A DNA stretch of 64,000 nucleotides from Thiocapsa bogorovii (GCF_021228795.1 NZ_CP089309.1:5577501-5641500); one strand, 5' to 3'. Shown: positions 45,602 through 55,535, numbered from the stretch's first letter. The notes: a model not told the origin generated them from the letters alone. Numbers and translations are program-made.

Positions 45602-46426
45602 TCACACACAAAGGAAAGTCTTAATCCACTTCACAACTCCGCGAGGCATGGAGAGCGGAGCGAAGCCGAGCGGCCCCCGGTAGGCGTCGGCGCGTGCGTG
45701 CCGCCGCAGTGGCGAAGCGGCCGTGGTCGCGAAGCCGCGAAGGCGGTATGCAAAGCGCATCCGACACGCCGTCGAGCCATTCGTCGCAGGGCCGTGCGCA
45801 GCCCGACCGCGCCCCTCGGGCGCACGTCGTGGCGCAGCGCGGCCCGGAGCGGGGCGAACCGGGGCCAAAACAGGTCGTCGCCAAGGAGCGAGTCCGTCCG
45901 GCGGCAGGAGCCCCCGGACGGATTCACGAGCGACACGCGACTCTCCGGGGGTCTTGTGTTCGGACCTCCATTCAAAGACCTTCGCGACAAGATCGACATG
46001 GGTGTCGCCCCTGACGCAGCGTCCCCAAAGGATCGACGTACCGGTTGAGATCCACCATTGCGCGGAGGCAACTCTACGTTGACATCGCCCCGACGACTGC
46101 GCCGCCAACTCCTGCGCGAGCGCCAGCGCCAGCACCCGCGCCCTCCCCTCTGCACTCAGCTCGCCGAACCGCAAGATGAGCTCGGCCAGTTCCTCGTCGC
46201 TGCAGTAGAAGTACGGCATCGGCACACCCAGAACAACGGCCAGCTTCTCGGCGATCGCCAATGGCGGCAAGTGGATACCGGATTCGTAGCGGCTCATCCG
46301 TGCGCTGCTGCTGCGCTCGTCGAGACCCACCATCACGCCCAATCGGTCCTGCGCAATACCGAGGCGTTGCCGCGACTCGCGTAAGCGCCGGCCAAAGATT
46401 GTCGGGATGCTGGACGATTGGGACAT
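45602..46426 (-). CDS. Xre-family HTH regulator with an unusual long C-terminal frame
   Basis: From ATG 46426 the first 110 residues are a clear Xre protein: FGRRLRESRQRLGIAQDRLG, SSSARMSRYESGIHLPPLAI, AEKLAVVLGVPMPYFYCSDE. Such proteins are usually about 115-125 residues. Here the frame stays open to 45602 through arginine- and proline-rich sequence without homology, probably after loss of the original stop. It is divergent from the KfrA-like gene, with a palindrome in between. Confidence 0.6.
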   Translation of the reverse strand: MSQSSSIPTIFGRRLRESRQRLGIAQDRLGVMVGLDERSSSARMSRYESGIHLPPLAIAEKLAVVLGVPMPYFYCSDEELAELILRFGELSAEGRARVLALALAQELAAQSSGRCQRRVASAQWWISTGTSILWGRCVRGDTHVDLVAKVFEWRSEHKTPGESRVARESVRGLLPPDGLAPWRRPVLAPVRPAPGRAAPRRAPEGRGRAAHGPATNGSTACRMRFAYRLRGFATTAASPLRRHARADAYRGPLGFAPLSMPRGVVKWIKTFLCV

Positions 46427-46459
46427 GCCCCGATCGTCCGGGAAGCCCCGTCCGCATGC

Positions 46460-46476
46460 TCTACGATAAACGTAGA
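46460..46476. promoter_or_regulatory. Palindrome between divergent Xre and KfrA-like genes
   Basis: TCTACG-ATAAA-CGTAGA is a perfect 6-bp inverted repeat in the 108-bp divergent intergenic region, 34 bp above the Xre start. It is a good candidate operator for the Xre product, by position only. Confidence 0.5.
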
Positions 46477-46534
46477 CTTCGTGTCGACATCGCGTGTTGG
46501 CGGATCCGCAACCCATAAGCCAGGAGGCAAACGC

Positions 46535-46845
46535 ATGCCGCAACCCCGCCTCGACCCCGAGCAGATCCGTGGGGCCACCCAAGCTCTTCTCGACGCAGGT
46601 CGCTCCCCAACGGTCATCGCCGTGCGCCACCGCCTCGGCGGCGGATCCCCTCGCACCATCGCGTCGGTGCTCGCGCACTGGCTCGCCGAGCAACAGGGTA
46701 GAGCCGGCTTTCCGAGAACAGCGCAAGCGAAAGCGCCGAGCTTCTGGGGGAGGTCGCTCGTCAGAATGAACGGATCGAGGTGTTGCTTGCGGCGCTCGGG
46801 GCGAGTGAGCAGGACCTGGCGAAGAAACGGCACGGGTCAACCTAG
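46535..46845 (+). pseudogene. KfrA-like DNA-binding protein, truncated by IS1380
   Basis: From ATG 46535 (AGGAGG upstream) the frame reads MPQPRLDPEQIRGATQALLD, AGRSPTVIAVRHRLGGGSPR and TIASVLAHWLAEQQ, the KfrA N-terminal DNA-binding region. A frameshift near 46699 moves to LLGEVARQNERIEVLLAALG, a coiled coil as expected. The TAG (46843-46845) is supplied by the IS1380 terminal repeat, so the rest of the coiled coil has been cut off. Confidence 0.7.
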
Positions 46846-48583
46846 CCCGAATATTTCATAAAAAAGGGCGACTCTCGTTCAACCCATTGATAAAATGGCT
46901 GTTCCGCCAAGAACGCTTCGGAAGAAGCTAAACGAGGTCGCCCATGCCCGAGTCTACCCCGGAACAGCTGCGTTTTCCCCCGGTCGCCGGTTTCACGGTC
47001 CGCGGCGACTTCGACGGCGGCGCCATGTCGTCTGACTTTGGCCCCATGATTCTGCGCGGGGTTGATCGGCAGATCGGCCTGACCGAGCGGTTGAGCGCAG
47101 CGATCGATGATTGGCGCCATCCGTCCTACACCACCCATCCGATGCGTGAGCTGATCGCGCAACGGGTCTACCAGATCGCCTGTGCTTACGAAGACGGCAA
47201 CGACGCCAATGCGCTGCGCCGTGATGCGCTGTTCAAGCTGGGGCTGGAGCGCAAGCCGCTGGATGCGACGACGGACCTGGCCAGCGGGCCGACCTTCTCG
47301 CGTTTGGAGAATGGGGTCGGCGCGCGCGACCTCTACCGCATGGCGCAGGCCTTCGTCGAGGCCTTCATCGCCAGCTACCCGAAGGCGCCGCAGGTGATCG
47401 TGCTCGATATGGACCACTCCGAAGACGCCACCCATGGCCAGCAGGAGTTCGCGTTCTACAATCATCACTACGGCAACCATTGCTACTTGCCGCTGTTTCT
47501 CTTCGAGGGCCTCTCGGGGAAGTTCATCACCGCGGTGCTGCGTCCCGGCAAGCGCCCCACCGGCGCCGAGAACGCGATGATCCTCAAGCGCGTGCTCAAG
47601 CGGCTGCGGGCCGCGTGGCCACGCACACGCATCATCCTGCGCGGCGACGGACACTTCTCCAACCCCGAGTTGATGGCCTTGGCGATGGCCGATCCGTTGA
47701 CGGATTTCATCTTCGGCCTGGCGGGTAACCGGGCTCTCACGCCACGGGCCGAGCCGTTCTTGGCCGACGCCCGCAAGCTCCATGCGCTGCGCATCGAGAA
47801 CGCCCGGCGCGCCGACGCCGACGTACCCGAGCGGACCCGCACCTACCACGAGGTTGACTACCGTGCCGGTTCCTGGCCCGGCGCGTGTCGGACCATCCTC
47901 AAAGCCGAGGTGACGGCGCGCGGCGACAACCTCCGCTTCGTCGTCACCTCCTTGGACTTGCCCAGTCCCGAGTGCGTCTACCGCGATCTGTACTGCGCGC
48001 GCGGCCAGGACGAGAACTTCATCAAAATGATCAAGAACGATCTGGCCAGCGATCGCACTTCCGACAGCACCTTCTTGGCCAATCAGATGCGCTTGTTCTT
48101 CTCCTGCGCCGCTTACGTCTTGCACCAAACGCTGCGCACCGAGGTCCTCGTCGGCACGGAACTGGCCAACGCCCAGCCTGCCACCGTGATCATCAAACTG
48201 TTCAAGCTCGCCGTGCGCGTGGTGCAGTACAAAGACCGCGTGCGCCTGCACCTGCCCTCGAGCTGTCCGGTCAAGACGCTGTTGCAGCAGGTCACCGAGA
48301 GGCTCTTCAACGCGCAGCCCGGGCGGCGCCCGCCTAGACGCACATACATCCCCGCACGGGGATTTCAGCACGCGCACGACGACTATGCCCACCTCGGGCA
48401 GGGCATCGTACGCCTGCGCGGCGACAAAACTACTCGTGCCCCGTTGATCAAGCCCGTTGCCGCTCGGTATTTCCACCATTCAACCCCCGCGGCGTCCCGG
48501 TCATCGCCCTCGGTGACGCCCAGCGCCGCGCAAATCCGCGAGGCCAGTGTCGGCTGTGTCGGTTTATGAAACATCCGGGCTAG
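46842..48583 (+). mobile_element. IS1380-family insertion sequence, 1742 bp
   Basis: Terminal inverted repeats: CTAGCCCGAATATTTCATAA at 46842 and, on the other strand, CTAGCCCGGATGTTTCATAA ending at 48583 (two mismatches in 20). A single transposase gene fills the element, with its stop inside the right repeat. The flanks show no convincing short direct repeat, so a deletion or later rearrangement beside it is likely. The right end abuts a small palindromic element. Confidence 0.88.
46944..48569 (+). CDS. IS1380-family transposase
   Basis: 541 residues, longer than the usual 430-480. Typical IS1380 segments: YQIACAYEDGNDANALRRDA, LATGPTFSR-like DLASGPTFSRLEN, VIVLDMDHSEDATHGQQEFA (catalytic Asp), IILRGDGHFSNPELM (second Asp), and ENFIKMIKNDLASDRTS (Glu-containing region). 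After GFQHAHDDYAHLG the last roughly 60 residues look like read-through toward the terminal repeat. Confidence 0.9.
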   Translation: MPESTPEQLRFPPVAGFTVRGDFDGGAMSSDFGPMILRGVDRQIGLTERLSAAIDDWRHPSYTTHPMRELIAQRVYQIACAYEDGNDANALRRDALFKLGLERKPLDATTDLASGPTFSRLENGVGARDLYRMAQAFVEAFIASYPKAPQVIVLDMDHSEDATHGQQEFAFYNHHYGNHCYLPLFLFEGLSGKFITAVLRPGKRPTGAENAMILKRVLKRLRAAWPRTRIILRGDGHFSNPELMALAMADPLTDFIFGLAGNRALTPRAEPFLADARKLHALRIENARRADADVPERTRTYHEVDYRAGSWPGACRTILKAEVTARGDNLRFVVTSLDLPSPECVYRDLYCARGQDENFIKMIKNDLASDRTSDSTFLANQMRLFFSCAAYVLHQTLRTEVLVGTELANAQPATVIIKLFKLAVRVVQYKDRVRLHLPSSCPVKTLLQQVTERLFNAQPGRRPPRRTYIPARGFQHAHDDYAHLGQGIVRLRGDKTTRAPLIKPVAARYFHHSTPAASRSSPSVTPSAAQIREASVGCVGL

Positions 48584-48693
48584 ATCCGGCAGTTGAACGG
48601 CCGTCACCCGGCGGGTGAGGCGTCAGATGCCTAAGATCGTCAACCGCGTCAAACCCTTGCATGGGGCACGAAGCGGTCAACTGCCGGATCTAG
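48580..48693. mobile_element. 114-bp palindromic element with 17-bp perfect inverted repeats
   Basis: CTAGATCCGGCAGTTGA (48580-48596) is repeated exactly in reverse complement at 48677-48693. The interior has no open frame. The left four bases (CTAG) are shared with the end of the adjacent IS1380. It looks like a MITE or the paired ends of a deleted IS. Confidence 0.75.
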
Positions 48694-48741
48694 GGTCCAG
48701 CATGAGCGGGGGCACGTTGCCCGATTCGGCTAGCGCCTGCG

Positions 48742-49083
48742 TCAGCCGTCGGCGAGAGTCGTGACCACCACGCGCCGATCCCTCCGCGGCCCGTCGAACT
48801 CGCAGAAGAAGAGGTTCTGCCAACGCGATAGGCCGAGCTCGCCGTCGATCAAGGGGACTGTCTCGGAGGGTCCGACCAGGCCTGCCTTCAGATGCGCATC
48901 GCCGTTGCTGTCTTGGGCGTCATGTCGCCACACGCCCTTCGGGATCTGCTTCGAAAGGAAGTCGATCACGTCCTCCTGAACGCTCTCGTCCCAGTTCTCC
49001 TGGATCAGGATCGCGGCCGTGGCGCGCTGGGCGTAGACGTGGACGATGCCGTTGCCACGTGGTGGCTCGGGTGTATCGCACAG
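48742..49083 (-). pseudogene. YjbQ/UPF0047 family protein, N-terminally truncated
   Basis: The frame reads NGIVHVYAQRATAAILIQEN, then QIPKGVWRHDAQDSNGDAHL, KAGLVGPSETVPLIDGELGL and ends RVVVTTLADG. These are YjbQ motifs, including H..DsNGdaHl and GpS..vP..dG.L.LG.WQ. The first 20-30 family residues are missing above about 49085. YjbQ proteins have thiamine-phosphate synthase-like activity but an unclear physiological role. Confidence 0.75.
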
Positions 49084-49250
49084 GCGGTCCGGTGACGTTA
49101 TCCGTGGACAGTTGCCAGGATTGGCTCAACGCTGTTGCGGCCAATATTGATACGCTCGTCTCGGTGGGCGCGGCAGTGCTGGTTGACTCACTAGGTCAAG
49201 CTGGGTCCGTCGCCACGGAGAACGAGACGCTTTAGCCATTGTCCGCGTCA

Positions 49251-49735
49251 TCAATGTCTGCAAACGGGGGGCAGCGACAGCGCGCAGGCCTGCGCGGCGT
49301 GGCGGACCGCCTCGCCCTGTGTGGGGTGGGCGTGGATCACCCGGGCGAGGCGGCTCAGTCCCAGCCCGGTCACCATCGCCAGCGAGATGGTGTTGATCAG
49401 CTCGCCGGCGGTGCGCCCGACGATGGTGGCACCGAGGATGCGGTCGGTGCCTTCGCGGACATGGATCTTCACGAACCCTTCTTCTTCGCCATCGGTGATC
49501 GCGCGCACCACGTCCTGCAGCGGCACGGTGTAGGTCTTGACGGGAATGTGCTGCGCACGCGCCTGCCGCACGGACAGGCCGACGTGAGCCACCTGCGGGT
49601 CGGTATAGGTGCACCAGGGCACCGTCAGTGCGCTGAGGCGCTGGCGGCGAAGATGCGCGGATTGCGGGTGCGCAGAAAGTCGTCGCCCTGGATGCCTGCC
49701 GTTTCGTCCTAGGCCGCGCCGGCTTGTTCCAGGAA
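49251..49735 (-). pseudogene. Mercuric-reductase-like flavoprotein, fragment copy 2
   Basis: The segment GDDFLRTRNPRIFAA joins, after an internal deletion of about 30 codons, the C-terminal part RLSALTVPWCTYTDPQVAHV ... HAHPTQGEAVRHAAQACALS. A TAG lies upstream in the same region. It is clearly related at DNA level to the copies at 37148-38134 and 50868-52409. Non-functional. Confidence 0.8.
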
Positions 49736-49953
49736 AGAAATGCGAACCCGCCTCGGTTTCGCCCTCCGATTCCGCGTCGTCGACCCGCCTCACCTCAGTT
49801 ATCGCCAATTTTTCCGCCAACAGGATGCCCCGATAACTTACGTATCGCGTGCTAGACTGCTGTCGCTGCTTGGGGTTTGACCGATTGCCCCCTCAAGGCA
49901 ATCGAACGAGTCGATCGAGCCGTAAGACCTTCGTTGCACCAGGAGACGAAGAA

Positions 49954-50244
49954 ATGATGCTCAACCGCGCCTTGCAACTGCTCGCCGAGCACAAAGAACT
50001 CCTGACTCGGCGCTTCAGCGTTACCTCGCTCGCCGTGTTTGGCTCCACGGTCCGGGACGAGGCGAAGGAGGATAGCGACGTGGATATCCTGGTGGCCTTC
50101 GATGGGCCGGCTACATCGGAGCGTTTTTTCGGCGTCCAATTCTATCTCGAAGACTTGCTCGGGCGTCCCGTCGATCTGGTCACAGAGAAGGCCCTACGCC
50201 CCGAACTGCGGCCACACATCGAGCGGGAAGCGATCCGTGTTTGA
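49954..50244 (+). CDS. mntA: MntA-type nucleotidyltransferase antitoxin
   Basis: 96 residues from ATG 49954 with AGGAGA upstream. The minimal nucleotidyltransferase motif LAVFGSTVRDEAKEDSDVDI LVAF (GSxxR...SDvDilV) is intact, with ERFFGVQFYLEDLLGRPVDL VT after it. MntA-type proteins neutralise HEPN RNases by adding AMP to a tyrosine. Overlaps hepT by eight bases. Confidence 0.88.
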   Translation: MMLNRALQLLAEHKELLTRRFSVTSLAVFGSTVRDEAKEDSDVDILVAFDGPATSERFFGVQFYLEDLLGRPVDLVTEKALRPELRPHIEREAIRV

Positions 50245-50608
50245 GGCCGCTGAAAGTCCACGCGAATGGCTCTTTTATCTGGATGACATGATCGGATTTT
50301 CCGAGAAGGTCATGGCCTACACCGACGGCCTGGACCAGGACGGGTTCCTGAACGATGGCCTGACCTACGATGCCACCCTGCGTAACCTGGAACTGATCGG
50401 CGAGGCCGCGACCCATGTCCCTGAGGCGGTGCGGTCCGCCAATGCCCATATCCCCTGGCGGCTCATCGTCGCGACTCGCAATCGACTGATCCACGGCTAT
50501 CTCGGAATCGACAACGACACCCTGTGGAGCATCGTCCAAGGCGACGTGCCTGCCCTCCTACCCCTGCTTCGCGAGCTTCGCTCGCGGTCCGGTGCGTCGT
50601 CACCATGA
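50237..50608 (+). CDS. hepT: HepT-type HEPN ribonuclease toxin
   Basis: 123 residues from GTG 50237. A four-helix HEPN domain with LRNLELIGEAATHVPEAVRS and the RNase motif RNRLIHGYLGID (R-x4-H followed by x-Tyr). The Tyr is the AMPylation site in related systems. The GTG start overlaps the mntA end. Together a complete type VII HEPN/MNT module. Confidence 0.88.
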   Translation: MFEAAESPREWLFYLDDMIGFSEKVMAYTDGLDQDGFLNDGLTYDATLRNLELIGEAATHVPEAVRSANAHIPWRLIVATRNRLIHGYLGIDNDTLWSIVQGDVPALLPLLRELRSRSGASSP

Positions 50609-50867
50609 GGCCAAGCCCTGGTGACGATGGGAAATGATCTCGCCGACTCGGCTGGCCCCGCCCTGCGGGCTTCCGGCTACAGATCCTGTCTCCAAAGGGT
50701 TGAAAACGCCCCCAACTTCGCGCCGCGAGCGGCCGGTGTCGGCCAGGTTGCCGACGTGCACCCAGCGCCGCTCGATGGTCCTTTAATGGACGGAAACGCC
50801 ACGTCGCAGTCCTGACTGACGCGTTTCGCTTCAGTGCGGTCTGCCGAGGGTCATGGCGCTTCAATCG

Positions 50868-52409
50868 TCACGTGATCCCCCGCTTCCGCAACAGCACCGG
50901 CGGGGCCAGCGACCGCGCGCAGGCCTGCGCGGCCTGGCGGACCGCCTCGCCCTGTGTGGGGTAGGCGTGGATCACCCGGGCGAGACGGCCCAGGCCCAGC
51001 CCGGTCACCATCGCCAGCGAGATGGTGTTGATCAGCTCGCCGGCGGTGCGCCCGACGATGGTGGCACCGAGGATGCGGTCGGTGCCTTCGCGGACATGGA
51101 TCTTCACGAAACCTTCTTCTTCGCCATCGGTGATCGCGCGCACCACGTCGTGCAGCGGCACCGTGTAGGTCTTCACGGGAATGTCCTGCGCGCGCGCCTG
51201 CCGCACGGATAGGCCCACGTGAGCCACCTGCGGGTCGGTGTAGGTGCACCAGGGCACCGTCAGCGCGCTCAGGCGCTGGCGACCGCGAAACAGTGCGTTG
51301 CGCACCACGATGCGTGCCGAGGCCTCGGCCGTGTTGGTGTAGGCGTGCTCCAGGCAGCAGTCGCCGGCGGCGAAGATGCGCGGATTGCTGGTGCGCAGAC
51401 AGTCGTCGACCTGGATGCCTGTCGCCTCGTCGTAGGCCACGCCGGCGGCCTCCAGGTCCAGCCCCTGCACGGCCGGCAGGCGCCCGATGCCGGTCAGGAT
51501 CTCATCGACCACCGTCGTCGCGGTGCTGCCGTCGTTGATCATCGTGACGTGCTTGCGGCCACCCTCCAGGCGAACGGCGACGACGTTGGAGTTGAGATGG
51601 ATCTCGACGCCGTCGTGGGCCAGGGCGTGGGAGACCATCTGCGCGGCGTCGCGCTCTTCCTTCGGCAGGAACAGCGGTTCGCTGTGGCAGATGAGGGTGC
51701 GGCAGCCGAAGCGCGCAAACGCTTGGGCGAGCTCGCAGCCGAGCGGCCCGCCGCCGATGACCAGCAGGCTGGTCGGCAGCGCCGTCAGCGCGAAGACGGT
51801 CTCGTTGTTCAGGTAGCCGGCGGCGGCCAGGCCCTCGATGTCGGGCAGCAGCGGGCGCGAGCCGGTGGCAATCAGCGCCTTCCTGAAGCGCAGCCGGGTG
51901 CCGTCGACAGCGACCGCGTCGGCGCCGACGAAACGGGCGTGCCCGACATGCAGGTCGATGCCTTCGTCCCCCAGACGGGCGGGCGAATCGACGCGCAGGA
52001 TACGGTCGCGCACCCGCCGCATGCGGGCCATGACCGCCGCGAAGTCGACGCTGACCTCAACCGGGGATGAAGCGCCGTAGTTCGGCGCGTTGCGCATCTC
52101 GGCGATGAGCTGTGCGCTGCGCAGGATGGTCTTGGACGGAATGCAGCCTTCGTTCAGGCAGTTGCCGCCAATGTGGCGCGACTCGATCAGCGCCACCCGG
52201 GCGCCCGCCACGACGGCCTCCCGAGCCGCGAGCAGACCGGCCGGGCCGGCACCAATGATGAGCAGGTCGTAGGGATCATGGTTGCCCGGACCCTGCCCAG
52301 CCGCGTGACGCTGGCTCGGCCGGGGTGGACCTACCTGTTCGCCGGGCGCCGCGGCCACGCGGCCCTGCTTCGCCACGGCTGGGGACGATGCCCGCGTCGT
52401 GGTCCTCAT
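50868..52409 (-). CDS. Mercuric-reductase-like FAD/NAD(P) disulfide oxidoreductase, intact copy 3
   Basis: 513 residues from ATG 52409, overlapping the glucoamylase stop. After a disordered 46-residue leader comes YDLLIIGAGPAGLLAAREAV (FAD), GGNCLNEGCIPSKT (redox-active disulfide), LLVIGGGPLGCELAQAFARF (NAD(P)), and the C-terminal dimer domain. The catalytic His region reads VIHAYPTQGE, where dihydrolipoamide dehydrogenases have HPHPT, so it is closer to MerA-like relatives. No HMA metal domain and no C-terminal vicinal cysteines, so mercury reduction is not implied. Substrate unknown. Confidence 0.85.
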   Translation of the reverse strand: MRTTTRASSPAVAKQGRVAAAPGEQVGPPRPSQRHAAGQGPGNHDPYDLLIIGAGPAGLLAAREAVVAGARVALIESRHIGGNCLNEGCIPSKTILRSAQLIAEMRNAPNYGASSPVEVSVDFAAVMARMRRVRDRILRVDSPARLGDEGIDLHVGHARFVGADAVAVDGTRLRFRKALIATGSRPLLPDIEGLAAAGYLNNETVFALTALPTSLLVIGGGPLGCELAQAFARFGCRTLICHSEPLFLPKEERDAAQMVSHALAHDGVEIHLNSNVVAVRLEGGRKHVTMINDGSTATTVVDEILTGIGRLPAVQGLDLEAAGVAYDEATGIQVDDCLRTSNPRIFAAGDCCLEHAYTNTAEASARIVVRNALFRGRQRLSALTVPWCTYTDPQVAHVGLSVRQARAQDIPVKTYTVPLHDVVRAITDGEEEGFVKIHVREGTDRILGATIVGRTAGELINTISLAMVTGLGLGRLARVIHAYPTQGEAVRQAAQACARSLAPPVLLRKRGIT

Positions 52410-53737
52410 CGATGCTCGTCCTCGGCCAGCCAACCGCCGCGGAAGCCGGCGCGTTGCAGGCCCGTGCGGATCGGCGCCGAGCCGCGCAGCAGGCGCCATA
52501 GTAGGCCGGAGCGGAAGTTCTCGATCATCAGCACGATCAGGCCCTGGTCGAGCCCGAAACTGCCCTCGGAGATCCATGCCTCGCGCACGGTGTCGTTGAA
52601 GCCGCTGGCGCGCGCGGCACGGTCGCCGGTCGCGGACCCGCGCGCAAGCATCCGCCGGATAGCGGGCAGCGCGATCTCGGGGGCAAAGACCAGCGACGCC
52701 AGCACCGACGGGCCGGCGAGCGTGCCGTCATCGGGGCCGTAGGGCACGCCGCGCGCGGCGTAGCCATAGAACGACTGGCGACGTCCGGCGATGCGTTGCC
52801 GTGGGGCGCTGGGCCCGTCGCCGGCCGACAGGCCCCAGCCGTCCTCCCCGTAACCGACGAAGCCGCGCGGGTTGCGGATGGCGTACTCGCGCTGCACGTA
52901 GGTCGCGCGGCGGCTGTTCTCGAAGTAGTCGCAGTGCTTCTCGCGCATGAAGTCGTCGCGGATGCCGCGAAAGTCGATCCAGGCGTGCGAGAACTGGTGG
53001 ATGAACAGCGGCCCGGCATAGAGGAAGTCGATGCCGTAGAGGTTCTCCCACTGGTAGGTGCTGGTCCAGGCCGGGAAGCTGGCCTCGGTCAGCGAATGGG
53101 TCGGCGAGCCCAGGCCCAGCGTGTAGAGCAGGAGGGCTTCGCTGTAGCCCTCCCAGCCGTAGTTGAGAAAGCCGCTCTTGGGCTTCCAGCCGTGCACGAC
53201 GGCGGCGCCTTTGCGCTGGGCCCAGCACCAGTCCACGCGGCGGTAAAGCATGTCGGCAAGATCACGCAGCTCGGCCTCGTCCGCGGTGGCGGCGGTGAAA
53301 TAGGCCGCGGCCGTGAGCATGCCGGCCAGCAGCAGTGCGGTGTCGATCAGCGACAACTCGCAACGCCATGCCCTCGCGCCGCTGTCCAGGTGCAGGAAGT
53401 GGAAGTAAAAGCCGTTGCGACCGGTCGATGCGGGCATGCCGCTTTGGTCGCTGTCCCGGAAGAAGCGCAGCGCGGCCAGGCTGCGCTGCAGGGCCTCGGC
53501 GCGCGTCATCCAGCCGCGCTCGACGCCCACCGGGTAGGCCGACAGGGCGAAGCCGACGACCGCGATGCTCGCGTGCGAGCCCGGCCGCGAGGTATCGGCC
53601 ACCAGGCCGTTGTCGCGGTTGGTGTGCCGGACGAAATAATCGAAGGCGGCGCGCTGCAAGCCGTCCAGCATGGCTTCGTCGGCCGGCGACAGGGGCTCGG
53701 CTTCTGCCGCGGGAGGCAAGGCCGCGGTCTGCCTCAC
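52406..53737 (-). CDS. Glucoamylase-family protein (PF10091-like)
   Basis: 443 residues from GTG 53737, overlapping the pgm stop in GTGA. Motifs: [94 protein letters not shown] and [20 protein letters not shown]. This is the (alpha/alpha)6 barrel of glucoamylase-like GH144/GH94-linked proteins that act on beta-1,2-glucans. That links it to the glucan synthetase-like gene at the window start. No signal peptide was seen. Confidence 0.88.
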   Translation of the reverse strand: MRQTAALPPAAEAEPLSPADEAMLDGLQRAAFDYFVRHTNRDNGLVADTSRPGSHASIAVVGFALSAYPVGVERGWMTRAEALQRSLAALRFFRDSDQSGMPASTGRNGFYFHFLHLDSGARAWRCELSLIDTALLLAGMLTAAAYFTAATADEAELRDLADMLYRRVDWCWAQRKGAAVVHGWKPKSGFLNYGWEGYSEALLLYTLGLGSPTHSLTEASFPAWTSTYQWENLYGIDFLYAGPLFIHQFSHAWIDFRGIRDDFMREKHCDYFENSRRATYVQREYAIRNPRGFVGYGEDGWGLSAGDGPSAPRQRIAGRRQSFYGYAARGVPYGPDDGTLAGPSVLASLVFAPEIALPAIRRMLARGSATGDRAARASGFNDTVREAWISEGSFGLDQGLIVLMIENFRSGLLWRLLRGSAPIRTGLQRAGFRGGWLAEDEHR

Positions 53738-55428
53738 GGTGGTGTTCCCGATGACGTTGGCGATGTCGTTGCCGGCAACGCCAGGGCGGCATCGACGGTG
53801 GCCTGGGCCTCCGCCAGGATGCGTTGCAGATGCGCGGTGCCCTGGACGCTTTCGGCGTAGATCTTGTAGAGGTCCTCGGTGCCCGAGGGCCGTGCCGCGT
53901 ACCAGCCGCTCTTCGCGCTGACCTTGATGCCGCCGATGGGCGCACCGTTGCCGGGTGCCTGGCTCAGCACGCTGGTGATCCCCTCCCCCGCCAGTTCGGC
54001 CGTGCCGATCTGCTGCGGCGACAGTGCCGCCAGCCGCGCCTTCTGCTCCGCCGTTGCCGGCGCCTGAATGCGGTCTTCGACCGGGCTGCCGAGCTGCCCG
54101 GCGAGATCGAGGTAGAGCGCACCCGGATCGCGACCGCAGCGCGCCGTGATCTCGGCCGAGAGCAGCGCCGCGATCAGGCCGTCCTTGTCGGTGGTCCAGA
54201 CCCGGCCGTCGCGGCGCAGGAAGGACGCGCCGGCGCTCTCTTCGCCGGCGAAGCCCAGGCTGGCGTCGAGTAGCCCTTGCGAGAACCACTTGAAGCCGAC
54301 CGGCACCTCGTAGAGCCTGCGGTCCAGTCGCGCGGCGACACGGTCGATCAGTTGCGTGCTGACCACCGTCTTGCCCACCGCGGCGGTGGCGCCCCACTGG
54401 GGCCGGTGCTGGAACAGATAGTCGATGGCCACCGCGAGGTAGTGGTTCGGCGGCAGCAGCCCGGCGGCGGGCGTGACGATGCCGTGGCGGTCATGGTCGG
54501 TGTCGCAGGCGAAGGCGATGTCGAAGCGGTCCTTGATGGCGATCAGCCGCTGCATTGCGTAGACCGACGACGGGTCCATGCGGATCTGACCGTCCCAGTC
54601 CAGCGTCATGAAGGCGAAGGTCGGATCGATCTCTTCGCTAACCACCGTCAGGTCGATCTTCCAGCGTTCGGCGATCGCGACCCAGTAGTGCACGCCGGCA
54701 CCGCCCAGCGGGTCGACGCCCAGGCGGAGCCCGGCGTTGCGAATCGCGTCCAGGTCGATCACCTGGTCGAGCTCGGCCACGTAGTGCGCGAGGTAGTCGT
54801 GCCGATGCGTCGTCGCGGCCGCCAGGGCCCGGGCGTGCGGCAGACGGCGCACGCCCTTAAGGCCGTTCTCGAGAAAGCGGTTCGCCGCCGCCTGGATCGC
54901 GTCGGTGATGTCCTCGCCGGCCGGCCCGCCGTGCGGTGGGTTGTACTTGAAGCCGCCATCGCGCGGCGGGTTGTGCGACGGCGTGACGACGATGCCGTCG
55001 GCGCGTCGGCCGGGCTCGGCGACGCCGCGGTTGTGCGTGAGGATGGCGCGGGAGATCGCCGGGGTCGGCGTGGGCTCGTCGTTGGTCGCCAGCATCACCT
55101 CCACGCCATTGGCGGCCAGCACCTCAAGTGCGCTCGCGCTGGCCGGTGCAGACAGGGCGTGGGTATCGATGCCCATGAACAGCGGCCCGGCGATGCCCCG
55201 GGCCTGACGGTGATCGCACAGGGCCTGGGTGATGGCCAGCACGTGCCATTCGTTGAACGAGACGTCGAAGGCCGAGCCGCGGTGGCCCGAGGTGCCGAAG
55301 GCGACCCGCTGCGCGGGCACGCTCGGGTCGGGGCGCTCCGAAAAGTACGCCGCCACGAGCTGGTCGACGTCGATGAGCAGGGCCTTCGGCACCGGTTGAC
55401 CGGCGAGCGGACTGATGCGGGTGCTCAT
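53734..55428 (-). CDS. pgm: Phosphoglucomutase (alpha-D-glucose phosphate specific)
   Basis: 564 residues from ATG 55428. Motifs: [20 protein letters not shown], the phosphoserine loop [20 protein letters not shown], the metal loop [15 protein letters not shown], the sugar loop [20 protein letters not shown], and [20 protein letters not shown]. It interconverts glucose-1-phosphate and glucose-6-phosphate, feeding GalU. The start overlaps a short upstream frame in ATGA. First recognised gene of a three-gene operon. Confidence 0.94.
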   Translation of the reverse strand: MSTRISPLAGQPVPKALLIDVDQLVAAYFSERPDPSVPAQRVAFGTSGHRGSAFDVSFNEWHVLAITQALCDHRQARGIAGPLFMGIDTHALSAPASASALEVLAANGVEVMLATNDEPTPTPAISRAILTHNRGVAEPGRRADGIVVTPSHNPPRDGGFKYNPPHGGPAGEDITDAIQAAANRFLENGLKGVRRLPHARALAAATTHRHDYLAHYVAELDQVIDLDAIRNAGLRLGVDPLGGAGVHYWVAIAERWKIDLTVVSEEIDPTFAFMTLDWDGQIRMDPSSVYAMQRLIAIKDRFDIAFACDTDHDRHGIVTPAAGLLPPNHYLAVAIDYLFQHRPQWGATAAVGKTVVSTQLIDRVAARLDRRLYEVPVGFKWFSQGLLDASLGFAGEESAGASFLRRDGRVWTTDKDGLIAALLSAEITARCGRDPGALYLDLAGQLGSPVEDRIQAPATAEQKARLAALSPQQIGTAELAGEGITSVLSQAPGNGAPIGGIKVSAKSGWYAARPSGTEDLYKIYAESVQGTAHLQRILAEAQATVDAALALPATTSPTSSGTPP

Positions 55429-55535
55429 GCGGGAGCGCCTCTGCCATGCCGCTCCAATTGCTGCCGGGCCGGGGCGAGCACATGGGCTGCGTCGAAGCCG
55501 AAGTGCAGGTGATGCAATGCCCGTGCGGCGTTCAT
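55425..55535 (-). CDS. Possible 36-residue leader ORF before pgm
   Basis: ATG 55535 has AGGGGG upstream and opens [20 protein letters not shown], ending in an ATGA overlap with pgm. It may be a small coupled ORF or the tail of a lost gene. No family resemblance. Confidence 0.3.
   Translation of the reverse strand: MNAARALHHLHFGFDAAHVLAPARQQLERHGRGAPA

Noticed and set aside
46842-48479. 545-codon minus-strand frame opposite the IS1380 transposase
   Set aside because: High-GC antisense frame without homology; the plus strand encodes a clear transposase.
46838-48587. Target-site duplication for IS1380
   Set aside because: Left flank TCAAC and right flank ATCCG do not match, so no duplication is claimed.
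50868-52409. Calling the flavoprotein MerA
   Set aside because: It lacks the N-terminal HMA domain and the C-terminal vicinal cysteines needed for mercury handling, and there are no other mer genes.
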